Assembly (NCBI GenBank): GCA_002011165.2
Contig: MTMI02000001.1
Span: forward strand, 92,174-156,173
Reading direction: 5' to 3'
Source of the DNA: Candidatus Mnemosynella biddleae
Lineage (GTDB): Archaea > Halobacteriota > Archaeoglobi > Mnemosynellales > Mnemosynellaceae
Length of the DNA: 64,000 nt
Each line of letters begins with the position of its first letter. Position 1 is the stretch's first letter. The position numbers and the translations under genes were made by a program. The notes under the pieces are model-generated. The model was not told where the DNA came from, made no database searches, and saw only the letters and a program-made list of their open reading frames with translations. Shown here one piece after another: positions 7,517-15,300 of this stretch.

Positions 7517-9631
7517 ATGAGGGCTTCTGAGATCATAGAAAAAGCGAAAAAAGAGGGGAGAAGTGTTCTTACTGAAGTTGAGTGTAGAGAGATTCTAAAA
7601 GAGTATGGAATTCCTATCCCGGAAGGTTATCTTGCGAGAAGTGAGAGAGAAGTGAGAGAAATTTTCGCAAAAGTTGGAGCTCCTGCAGTCATGAAGATTG
7701 TATCTCCAGATGTTATTCACAAATCTGATGTAGGAGGAGTTAAACTTAACATTCAAAGTGAAAAGGATGCAATTATCGCTTATAATGAGATTTTAGAAAA
7801 CGTGAAGAAGAACGTCCCTGAAGCAAAAATTGATGGTATTCTCATTCAGAAAATGATCCCAGAAGGAATTGAAACAATCATAGGAGGGACTTTTACACCT
7901 CAATTCGGTCACGCCCTCATGTTCGGATTAGGAGGAATTTTTGTAGAGATTATGAGAGATGTAAGCTTCAATATTGTTCCAATTTCTGAAGAAGATGCAA
8001 GAGAGATGATAGAAGAGATAAAAGGGAGGGCAATTCTAGAGGGTGTGAGAGGGAAGATCTCGGTTGATAAAGATGCTCTCGTAAATATTCTTCTTGCAGT
8101 TTCTTCACTTCTGAAAGATCATCCTGAGATCGTAGAGCTCGATCTCAATCCTGTTATTGCTCTTGAGGATTCTGCCTTTGCAGTTGATGCAAGGATGATT
8201 CTGGGAGAACCAAAATTCATTAGGGAAAGAGAATATACCAGAGAGGAGATTCTAGAGCAGATGAGGAGAATATTCTCACCAAAAGGAATTGCGATTATTG
8301 GGGCTTCTTCAGATCCCACAAAACTTGGTTATGCTGTTCTGAAGAATCTCGTGGAGTCTGAGTTCGATGGAGAGATCTATCCAGTGAATCCCAAGGGTGG
8401 AGAGATTCTTGGAAAGAAGGTTTACACCTCGGTTGAAGAAATTGATGGAGAAGTGGATGTTGCGGTTCTTGTCATACCAGCAAAGTTCATTCCTAATGAG
8501 ATTGAGAGACTCGGAAGGAAAGGAGTTGTGGGAGCGGTTGTTCTGGCTTCTGGATTTGCAGAAGTGGGAAACAAGGAGCTTCAGGAAGAATTGGTAGAAA
8601 AAGCAAGAAAACATAGAGTGAGGATTCTCGGACCAAACATCTTTGGATTCTATTATACCCCGAGGAGTCTTTGCGCAACCTTCTGTACACCGTATTACGA
8701 AAAGGGAGGTACTGCTCTTATCTGTCAGAGTGGCGGAGTTGGAATGGGAATAATAGGATACTCTCGTTCCAACAGAATGGGAGTTTCTGCAATAGTGGGA
8801 CTTGGAAACAAGAGCGATATTGATGAGGATGATCTTCTTGAGTTCTTCGGAGAGGATGAGAACACGAGAGTAATTGCGATGCACATGGAAGATATGAAAG
8901 ATGGACGATCCTTCATAGAGGTTGCAACAAGAGTTTCGAAGAAGAAACCAATAGTTGTTCTAAAAGCAGGAGCTACTAAAGAGGGACAAAGAGCTGCAAG
9001 CTCTCATACTGGAGCTCTTGGAGGAGATCTCGCAATTTATGATGCAGTTTTCAAAAAAGCAGGAATTATCAGAGCCTCAAATCTTGAAGAGATGCTCGAT
9101 ATAGCGAGAGCTTTGAACCTACTCCCAGTTCCAAAAGGGGAGAACGTGCTCATTCTTACGGGGGCAGGAGGTCTTGGAGTTCTTTTAGTTGATGCCTGTG
9201 TGAAACATGGACTAAAATTGATGAGGCTTCCTGATGATCTTGACGCAAAGTTCAGAGAATATATTCCTCCATTTGGTGCAACTGGAAATCCAGTCGACAT
9301 AACAGGAGGGGAGCCTCCCGAAACTTATGAGGCGACTCTGAAGATTGCTCTTGAAGATGACAGAGTGCATGCGATCATTATAGGATACTGGCATACTCTC
9401 ATAACACCGCCAATGGCATTTGCTCAAGCTGTTATTAGAGCAAAGGAGGAAGCTGAGAAGAAAGGAAAGAGGAAACCAATGGTTGCAGTTCTAGCTGGAG
9501 ATGTCGAAGTTGAGGAGGCTTCGAGATATCTCGAAGAACGCGGAATTCCCGCTTTTCCATATTCATCCGAAAGAGCTGTAGCTGTGATGGGGGCTCTTTA
9601 CAAATGGGCGAGAAGAGCAGGAAAGATTTGA
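7517..9631 (+). CDS. ADP-forming acyl-CoA synthetase, fused beta-alpha
   Basis: About 704 aa, with the start set by GAGGTG six bases before the ATG. Residues 1 to about 230 form the ATP-grasp (beta) part (HKSDVGGVKLN). A CoA-binding Rossmann domain (GIAIIGASSDPTKLGYAV) and the succinyl-CoA-synthetase-like flavodoxin domains follow. These include SSHTGALGG, whose His is phosphorylated during catalysis. The family converts acyl-CoA, ADP and phosphate to acid, CoA and ATP, giving substrate-level ATP in acetate- or other acid-producing archaea. The domain order (beta first) is the reverse of many fused homologues. The specific acyl substrate is unknown. Confidence 0.93.
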   Translation: MRASEIIEKAKKEGRSVLTEVECREILKEYGIPIPEGYLARSEREVREIFAKVGAPAVMKIVSPDVIHKSDVGGVKLNIQSEKDAIIAYNEILENVKKNVPEAKIDGILIQKMIPEGIETIIGGTFTPQFGHALMFGLGGIFVEIMRDVSFNIVPISEEDAREMIEEIKGRAILEGVRGKISVDKDALVNILLAVSSLLKDHPEIVELDLNPVIALEDSAFAVDARMILGEPKFIREREYTREEILEQMRRIFSPKGIAIIGASSDPTKLGYAVLKNLVESEFDGEIYPVNPKGGEILGKKVYTSVEEIDGEVDVAVLVIPAKFIPNEIERLGRKGVVGAVVLASGFAEVGNKELQEELVEKARKHRVRILGPNIFGFYYTPRSLCATFCTPYYEKGGTALICQSGGVGMGIIGYSRSNRMGVSAIVGLGNKSDIDEDDLLEFFGEDENTRVIAMHMEDMKDGRSFIEVATRVSKKKPIVVLKAGATKEGQRAASSHTGALGGDLAIYDAVFKKAGIIRASNLEEMLDIARALNLLPVPKGENVLILTGAGGLGVLLVDACVKHGLKLMRLPDDLDAKFREYIPPFGATGNPVDITGGEPPETYEATLKIALEDDRVHAIIIGYWHTLITPPMAFAQAVIRAKEEAEKKGKRKPMVAVLAGDVEVEEASRYLEERGIPAFPYSSERAVAVMGALYKWARRAGKI

Positions 9632-10284
9632 TTGCTCTGCATATAATCGCTGAGAACAGACCAGGAGTTCTCAGAGATATAACTCAGGTGATAGCATCGA
9701 AAGGTGGGAATATCACCTATCTACAATCTTTTATTGTTGAAAGGGGTGTAAACGAGGGGAAGAGCAGTATTTATGCTGAAATTGAGAATATAAAGGCTGA
9801 AGATGTTCTCAATGATATTCGAGATCTACCAGTTGTTTACAATGCTGAAGAAGTTCCGCCCTTCATAGATGTTTACGGAAAACGAGTGATTATCATTGGT
9901 GCAGGCGCTCAGGTTGCTCAAGTTGCTATGGGAGCAATCAGCGAGGCTGATAGGCATAACATCAGAGGTGAGAGGATTAGTGTAGACACAATTCCGCTTG
10001 TGGGAGAAGAAACAATAGGAACAGCTGTAAATGCTGTTTCAAGGCTTCACAGAGCCTCAATTCTTGTTCTCGCTGGATCTCTGATGGGAGGAAGTATTAG
10101 TAAAGAAGTTGATAGATTGAGATCTCTGGGAATCCCAGTCATTTCCCTAAATATGGCTGGAAGTGTTCCAGAACATGCAGATCTTGTTGTAACTGATCCA
10201 GTTCAAGCCGGAACTTTTGCGGTGATGCATATAGCAGAGACTGCATCATTTGATATTTCTAAGTTGAAAAAAAGGAGATTCTAA
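9604..10284 (+). CDS. ACT-domain protein with C-terminal SIS/Rossmann-like domain (DUF5612 type)
   Basis: A 226-aa protein. Residues 8-85 form an ACT domain (ALHIIAENRPGVLRDITQVI), a fold that binds amino acids. The second half has a Gly-rich nucleotide- or sugar-binding style segment (VIIIGAGAQVAQVAMGA, VLAGSLMGGSISKEVDRL). It matches my memory of archaeal DUF5612 proteins, which have no assigned reaction. The start overlaps the acyl-CoA synthetase gene by 28 bases, so both are surely in one operon. Amino-acid-responsive control of a neighbouring enzyme or transcript is possible but speculative. Confidence 0.75.
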   Translation: MGEKSRKDLIALHIIAENRPGVLRDITQVIASKGGNITYLQSFIVERGVNEGKSSIYAEIENIKAEDVLNDIRDLPVVYNAEEVPPFIDVYGKRVIIIGAGAQVAQVAMGAISEADRHNIRGERISVDTIPLVGEETIGTAVNAVSRLHRASILVLAGSLMGGSISKEVDRLRSLGIPVISLNMAGSVPEHADLVVTDPVQAGTFAVMHIAETASFDISKLKKRRF

Positions 10285-10991
10285 AAACTTAAACACTCAA
10301 ACTCCTTCAATCTCTCCTTCAACTCATCCTCCATTCTCCTCTTAACCTCTTCCAGCTTCATTCTAAGTTCCTCTGAGATTTCCTCTTTGAGAATAGAGTT
10401 TACGAGTTGAAGAACATGATTTGCTCCTGCAACTTCTTTATCACAATCTCTTCCAAATCTTGGGGCTCTACAATTATAACAGATGGAGAGAGCGAATCTA
10501 TTCAGATTCTCCTCGCTGATCTCCTTACCTATAATCTCTTTAACTGCTTCTCTTGTTGAAGTGCATGGAGATTCTCTGAGAATTTCTACGTTTTCCAATT
10601 TTCTTCCTTTTAGCTTAACTTTAAATTCTGGAATTCCGAAATGCTTTGCATACTCGTCAATCTCCTCAATTCCAGTATCATCTCTTAGCATACACATAGT
10701 TTTTGGAATGACAATCCTAGAATTGATCTCATGAATCTGTCTGTGAAAACCTCTTCCGAAAGATACACCGAGAATCATTGGTTTTCTCTTCTCTGCAACC
10801 GATAGAACAACGTCAGGGTGGCGATGATATGAAATGTAGAGATTGCACTCCGGTAACTCTACTTCAAGTTCATCATCTATAATCTGTGAGAGAGGCATCG
10901 GAATGAAGATCCACTCCACTCTGAAGACTCTCCCAATGTTCTTATATGCTCTATCTCCGTATTTCCCATCACTAATTATCCCAATCCTCAT
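10281..10991 (-). CDS. DUF166 family protein
   Basis: A 236-aa protein matching the archaeal DUF166 family. Typical features are MRIGIISDGKYGDRAY at the N-terminus, a central GVSFGRGFHRQ, and several Cys: CMLRDD, SPCTSTRE and CYNCRAPRFGRDC. The Cys cluster may bind metal or an Fe-S centre. Some databases label the family thymidylate-synthase-like, which I would not rely on. The gene starts 3 bases after a tiny zinc-ribbon gene, and its 3' end overlaps the convergent ACT gene by 4 bases. Its function is unknown. Confidence 0.8.
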   Translation of the reverse strand: MRIGIISDGKYGDRAYKNIGRVFRVEWIFIPMPLSQIIDDELEVELPECNLYISYHRHPDVVLSVAEKRKPMILGVSFGRGFHRQIHEINSRIVIPKTMCMLRDDTGIEEIDEYAKHFGIPEFKVKLKGRKLENVEILRESPCTSTREAVKEIIGKEISEENLNRFALSICYNCRAPRFGRDCDKEVAGANHVLQLVNSILKEEISEELRMKLEEVKRRMEDELKERLKEFECLSF

Positions 10992-10994
10992 GCA

Positions 10995-11162
10995 TCAGAA
11001 TCTCCTTATGTCTTTCAATTTTTTCTCACAATCAAAGCAGTATTTCTTTTCGAGATCTGTAAGAAATTCCTTTCCACAGTCTTTACATCTGACTTTTTTC
11101 AGCGAACTCCTATATTTCGCAAGAGTTGGAACATCAAAACATCTGCACTCTTCGAATTTCAT
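10995..11162 (-). CDS. Small zinc-ribbon protein (55 aa)
   Basis: Absent from the ORF track because of length. It reads MKFEECRCFDVPTLAKYRSS, then CKDCGKEF and CFDCEKKL, giving a CxC plus two CxxC knuckles and probably a structural zinc site. It ends 3 bases before the DUF166 start and shares its direction, so the two are probably co-transcribed. The pairing hints that the ribbon protein is a partner of DUF166, but no function is known for either. The coding case rests on the clean Cys pattern and the tight spacing. Confidence 0.65.
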   Translation of the reverse strand: MKFEECRCFDVPTLAKYRSSLKKVRCKDCGKEFLTDLEKKYCFDCEKKLKDIRRF

Positions 11163-11262
11163 TTTCACTCAGCTCCAAAATCATTCTCGCAAATCGTTGA
11201 GATTTAATCCATTTTATATGTTGCTGTTTTTCTCTATCCATGAGTCTGATATGAATGTTAAA

Positions 11263-11946
11263 CTAAAAAAGTAGATCAGAAAGCAGAGATCTCTCCACAT
11301 CACAGAGCTCTGAGAACTCGCACTTTGGGCACTTTTCCTTCTTTGGCGGAAGTTTTCCACTGTAAATCGAGAATATTTTATCTCTTATTCTAATTACATT
11401 TCTTCTATCTGAAAATCTGATTTTTTGTTCTCTGATGATACCATAAGGTGCATAATCCACGTATCCTTTTCTAACTCTTCCAAATCGCTCTTCAGCAAGC
11501 ATTGCATATGCAGTTAACTTTATTCTGTCAGATCTATAGATTCCCTGAGATGGGGGTTTGGAAGTTCTTAAAATAACGGGAATTGGTTCATCAGAAAGAA
11601 CAATTTTATCTAGAATTCCGCTCATTCTGAGTCTTTCTGAGAAGAGTTCGACATCAATTTCATAATTTTCTTCCTTGTAATTTTCAGAACATCGTAGTTT
11701 AACGGCTCTAAAGATCTCGAGATCTTCACTCTTCAGATAAGGATGAGTTTGAAGAATTGTTTTAAAAACATCCGAAATTTCAATCTTATTTGGATACAAA
11801 GAGTATCGAGAAAATACCTCTTTCCAGAAAATTCTTTTGAGAGATTCTTCCTTTTTCTCTTCTAAATTATATCCATTAACCACGAAATATACCATTCTAG
11901 GACATCTTAAATAGAGTGAGATGTCTGAGACTCTTACGAATGACAT
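11263..11946 (-). CDS. Cas4-like protein with altered nuclease residues
   Basis: A 227-aa protein of the Cas4/DUF83 type. It has the N-terminal Cys in YLRCPRMVYF, a GILDKI segment, the helix RSDRIKLTAYAML where the RecB-like Gln motif sits, and the C-terminal cluster CPKCEFSELC. Together these give the four Cys that hold the 4Fe-4S cluster. At the PD-(D/E)XK core, the expected ExK appears as ILR in PVILRTSK, so the catalytic Glu and Lys seem lost. It lies 1.3 kb before the CRISPR array without other cas genes. It is probably a stand-alone, perhaps catalytically inactive, relative. Confidence 0.75.
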   Translation of the reverse strand: MSFVRVSDISLYLRCPRMVYFVVNGYNLEEKKEESLKRIFWKEVFSRYSLYPNKIEISDVFKTILQTHPYLKSEDLEIFRAVKLRCSENYKEENYEIDVELFSERLRMSGILDKIVLSDEPIPVILRTSKPPSQGIYRSDRIKLTAYAMLAEERFGRVRKGYVDYAPYGIIREQKIRFSDRRNVIRIRDKIFSIYSGKLPPKKEKCPKCEFSELCDVERSLLSDLLF

Positions 11947-11978
11947 TTAATTTTGATTTTTACTGAGAAGAAATAAAG

Positions 11979-11989
11979 TTTTATATAAA
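11979..11989 (+). promoter_or_regulatory. TATA box for the glutamine amidotransferase gene
   Basis: The sequence TTTTATATAAA is centred about 27 bases before the ATG at 12011. It is a near-ideal archaeal TATA element for TBP. AAAGGT directly before the ATG could act as a weak ribosome site on a very short leader. Confidence 0.6.
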
Positions 11990-12010
11990 CTTCCAAAGAA
12001 TGAGAAAGGT

Positions 12011-12676
12011 ATGCTAAAAATTCTTGCAATTATCCATGCGGAAAATGAAAGGATGGGGTTCATAGAAGATTTTCTCGAAGAGAAAGAAATTGAATATGAA
12101 TATTTGAGATATTACAGAGGAGAGAATATAAAGAGATGGGATTTCACCCATTTAATCATCATGGGAGGGCCTATGGGAGCATACGAAGAGAAAAAATATC
12201 CTTTTCTCGAAGAAGAAAAGAGAGTTATTCTAAGAGCTTTTAAAAGGAATATTCCAATTCTTGGAATTTGTCTTGGAGCACAGTTAATAGCAAGATCTCT
12301 TGGCTCAAGAGTCTACCCGCATATCAGAGAGATTGGATGGTTTAAGATTTGGAAGAATGAGAGAGATGAGATCGCAGAAGAGATTCCAGAAGAATTTTAC
12401 ACTTTCCAGTGGCATAATGACACCTTTGAAATTCCAAATAATGCTAAAATGATTTTCACAGGAGATCCAGTAAAGAATCAAGGATTTAGAATAGGAAATG
12501 CCATTGCACTTCAATTCCATCCAGAAGTCACGAGAGAGATGATAAAGGACTGGATTTCGGATGAAGAGTGTCTCACTGAGGATGAAAAGAAGAGAATTTT
12601 GAAGGACACAGAGAAATATATTAAAGAATCTCAAAAGATCTGCAGAAGATTGATGAATAATTTCTTGAAAATTTGA
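12011..12676 (+). CDS. Class I glutamine amidotransferase-like protein
   Basis: A 221-aa protein of the GATase1 family. The nucleophile elbow is GICLGAQLIARSLG (Cys about residue 84) and the His/Glu of the triad are in FHPEV. The oxyanion-side motif is MGGPMGAYEE. It resembles the broad 'GMP synthase glutamine amidotransferase domain' group (COG0518) rather than true archaeal GuaA subunit A, which is shorter and lacks the C-terminal helical tail here. It transfers or removes gamma-glutamyl amide nitrogen, but the acceptor is unknown. A good TATA box precedes it. The gene ends directly against tRNA-Pro on the other strand. Confidence 0.85.
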   Translation: MLKILAIIHAENERMGFIEDFLEEKEIEYEYLRYYRGENIKRWDFTHLIIMGGPMGAYEEKKYPFLEEEKRVILRAFKRNIPILGICLGAQLIARSLGSRVYPHIREIGWFKIWKNERDEIAEEIPEEFYTFQWHNDTFEIPNNAKMIFTGDPVKNQGFRIGNAIALQFHPEVTREMIKDWISDEECLTEDEKKRILKDTEKYIKESQKICRRLMNNFLKI

Positions 12677-12750
12677 TGGGGCAGCGCAGATTTGAACTGC
12701 GGTCCAGGCCTCCCAAAGGCCCGAGGATAACCAGGCTACCCTACTGCCCC
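12677..12750 (-). tRNA. tRNA-Pro (TGG)
   Basis: Read on the minus strand, acceptor GGGGCAG pairs with CTGCCCC, and the discriminator is A. The anticodon loop TTTGGGA gives TGG. The T arm contains GTTCAAATC. Length is 74 nt, with no CCA and no intron. Its 3' end abuts the stop codon of the convergent amidotransferase gene. Confidence 0.95.
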
Positions 12751-13204
12751 ACGATAAATAGAGATAACAGAGAGAATATTTAAAGGTTTTAGTCCTGCTA
12801 AGATAACTTATTGAAGAGATTCTGTGATGTTTTCTTACCCAATTCCTAATTAAATGAGTTTTTCTATAGAAATCTCTCTTCAAATCCATCTAAATCCAAA
12901 ATCAACCTCTCTCATCAAATCAGGAATCTAATGTTCTTTCATCTCTTAACTCAAATTTTCTTTTAATTCAACAGTGTTAATGATGAATTCTGGTTTAAAT
13001 CTCTTCATTTCAATCTTCTATCTCAACAGAATTTCTTCTTTTTATCTTTTCTTCTCTTAAAGAGGAGAAAATTTGAAAAGAAGAAAAATTAGAGAATCAG
13101 GGATATTTATAAATGAACTTCATCTTTAGAGATTCCTGACATCTTATAAAGGAGAGAAGCTCCAGAAAAGATTTTTATTGAGAAAGAAGAGAAAATTAGT
13201 GATG
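12751..13204 (+). promoter_or_regulatory. Probable CRISPR leader region
   Basis: About 450 AT-rich bases with no credible gene, directly before the first, perfect repeat. It is purine-rich on the plus strand near the array (GAGAAAGAAGAGAAAATTAG). The opposite end of the array carries degenerate repeats, which marks this side as the leader. The crRNA precursor promoter and integration signals should lie here. I cannot single out exact elements. Confidence 0.6.
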
Positions 13205-14768
13205 GTTGAAATCAGACTAAAATAGGATTGAAATCTTTATCAGGAAGCAGAACTATCGCATCTGCAGAAGCTGTTGAAATCAGACTAAAATAGGATTGAA
13301 ATGAAGTTTATCTGAAATACGAGCTGCAAGCTTTCTGGTTGAAATCAGACTAAAATAGGATTGAAATAGCCCTTCTTGCCCGGTGTGCTTGTGAGTATGT
13401 CTAAAACCTGTTGAAATCAGACTAAAATAGGATTGAAATTGAGTCGTACTTAACAGAATGGTTGGGAATTACGTTGAAATCAGACTAAAATAGGATTGAA
13501 ATGCTTTAAGTAGTCTGCGAGCACGTGCAAGAACATACCGTTGAAATCAGACTAAAATAGGATTGAAATGAGGCACCATCTACGTAGAATGTCTTGTTCG
13601 GAGGAACAGTTGAAATCAGACTAAAATAGGATTGAAATCTTTTTCATGGATCTGGAACTCTACTCTCGAGTTTGGTTGAAATCAGACTAAAATAGGATTG
13701 AAATTCTTGGTCAGATGTCATGGAGCTCAGGAGCAGAAAGGTTGAAATCAGACTAAAATAGGATTGAAATTTTCCATGGGCAATAAGATACGACTACTAC
13801 TATCCATAGTTGAAATCAGACTAAAATAGGATTGAAATCACGTCTACTTTATCACTCCCATCTAAGCCCGTAACTGTTGAAATCAGACTAAAATAGGATT
13901 GAAATGTGATTGCATTCACCATATCTTCCGTGACTGCAACTCGTTGAAATCAGACTAAAATAGGATTGAAATTATTTACCGAGCTGGGGCGATGTAATGG
14001 AGCTAAGGAGTTGAAATCAGACTAAAATAGGATTGAAATAACGGGAGTGGGAGTGCAAGAACTGCGTCTACAACGTGTTGAAATCAGACTAAAATAGGAT
14101 TGAAATAATAGCGGAAGCTCAGAATTCTCTGAAGAGGACATGTTGAAATCAGACTAAAATAGGATTGAAATTGATTCGACGGCTGCGTACATGACAGGAT
14201 TCGTTACGTGAGTTGAAATCAGACTAAAATAGGATTGAAATGATCCTGATATTCCACCGCCCCCTTCTCGACGTGAGTTGAAATCAGACTAAAATAGGAT
14301 TGAAATATTGTATATTCTTTTTTGAATGGTGGAGATACTTTAGTTGAAATCAGACTAAAATAGGATTGAAATATTTCAGGCGTGCTCAAAGCTGTTGGCG
14401 GTTATTTGTTGAAATCAGACTAAAATAGGATTGAAATGTGATCTATAAGCTCTTTAAGAGGTGAGGAAATGAGTTGAAATCAGACTAAAATAGGATTGAA
14501 ATCAACTAAAAGCAGCAATGGATAAACACATGCTTTTGTTGAAATCAGACTAAAATAGGATTGAAATTCTCCAACCCTCCTCATCTTTTTCTCGATCTCG
14601 TGATTGTTGAAATCAGACTAAAATAGGATTGAAATCGTTCCATTCTGATTGCCTTTTCAAGACCCTTTTCGAGTTGAAATCAGACTAAAATAGGATTGAA
14701 AGAACCCTCAGACGTTCCGCAGGTCATTCCTTTCCCTCGTTGAAATCAGACTAAGATAGGATTGAAAG
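13205..14768 (+). CRISPR. CRISPR array, 24 repeats of 30 bp, 23 spacers
   Basis: The repeat begins GTTGAAATCAGACTAAAATA and ends GGATTGAAAT. I counted 24 copies starting at 13205, 13273, 13338 and so on to 14673 and 14739. Spacers run from 33 to 42 bases, mostly 35-38. Copies 1-22 look identical. Copy 23 ends in G instead of T, and copy 24 also has an A-to-G change (CTAAGAT). Decay at the right end therefore places the leader at the left. The ATTGAAA(N) 3' end is the usual archaeal crRNA 5' handle. No cas operon lies in the window, so Cas proteins must come from elsewhere. Confidence 0.98.
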
Positions 14769-14770
14769 CA

Positions 14771-14854
14771 GATGACCGGATAAATGGCATTGAAGTCCTT
14801 CAGTGTCTGGATCCAGAAAACACTGTGAGATTTAGAATCATCAGAGAAAGATGA
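14771..14854 (+). pseudogene. 3' fragment of an unknown gene after the array
   Basis: Starting directly after the last repeat, an open frame reads DDRINGIEVLQCLDPENTVR and ends at a TGA that overlaps the ATG of the next (pseudo)gene. It looks like the tail of a gene once coupled to it. The front is missing, as if cut at the CRISPR boundary. I do not recognise the family. Confidence 0.45.
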
Positions 14855-15297
14855 AGAGTGTTGGGTGGCTTAAGAGTTATATTAGGGAGAAGGGAATTGA
14901 TGCAAAAATCATAGAAGTCGGAAAAGCTTCAACTGTTAACGAGGCTGCAGAAGAATTTGATGCAGTAAAAGATAGATAATAAAATCCATTGTTCTCATTG
15001 CAGAAGATGAAGCTATAATTGCAATTGTTACCGGCACGTCATCTGTTGATTTGAAGGGGATCAAAGAGCTGATCGAAAAGAAAGTGGAGGGCGCAGGAAG
15101 AGAGGAGGTTTTACATCTCACTGATTTCCCAGCTGACGGTGTTCGTCTATAGGGCACGAATCAAGGTAATCCTTGATGAAAGAGTTCTAAGGAATGAGAG
15201 AGTTTACAGCGGTGGAGGAGGTGAGAGACATCTGCTCCTAATCTCTCCTTCTGAGATTGTGAGAGATGGAGCAATTGTAGCGAGGATAAGGAAGTAA
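14851..15297 (+). pseudogene. YbaK/EbsC-type aminoacyl-tRNA deacylase pseudogene
   Basis: Three frames together spell a protein of the YbaK/ProX (Cys-tRNA-Pro deacylase-like) family. The first piece is SVGWLKSYIREKGIDAKIIE. The second reads SIVLIAEDEAIIAIVTGTSS and DLKGIKELIEKK. The last reads IKVILDERVLRNERVYSGGG, then ERHLLLISPSEIVRDGAIVA. In-frame stops occur near 14977 and 15150, and the frame changes around the GGVxPxGH motif. The family edits mischarged tRNA, but this copy cannot make a full protein unless these are sequence errors. Confidence 0.75.
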
Positions 15298-15300
15298 AAT

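Noticed and set aside
8309-8884. 191-aa minus-strand ORF inside the acyl-CoA synthetase
   Set aside because: Antisense to the conserved CoA-binding domain and without any family signal.
12011-12676. GuaA glutaminase subunit (partner of the GMP synthase PPase at 30.7 kb)
   Set aside because: It is longer than typical archaeal GuaA subunit A and resembles the general GATase1 group; no linkage to guaAB.
12305-12889. 194-aa minus-strand ORF covering tRNA-Pro and the amidotransferase gene
   Set aside because: It runs through a tRNA and antisense to a conserved enzyme, so it cannot be a normal gene.
11263-13204. A cas operon next to the CRISPR array
   Set aside because: Only one Cas4-like gene with altered catalytic residues is present; no cas1, cas2, cas3 or effector genes were seen on either strand.
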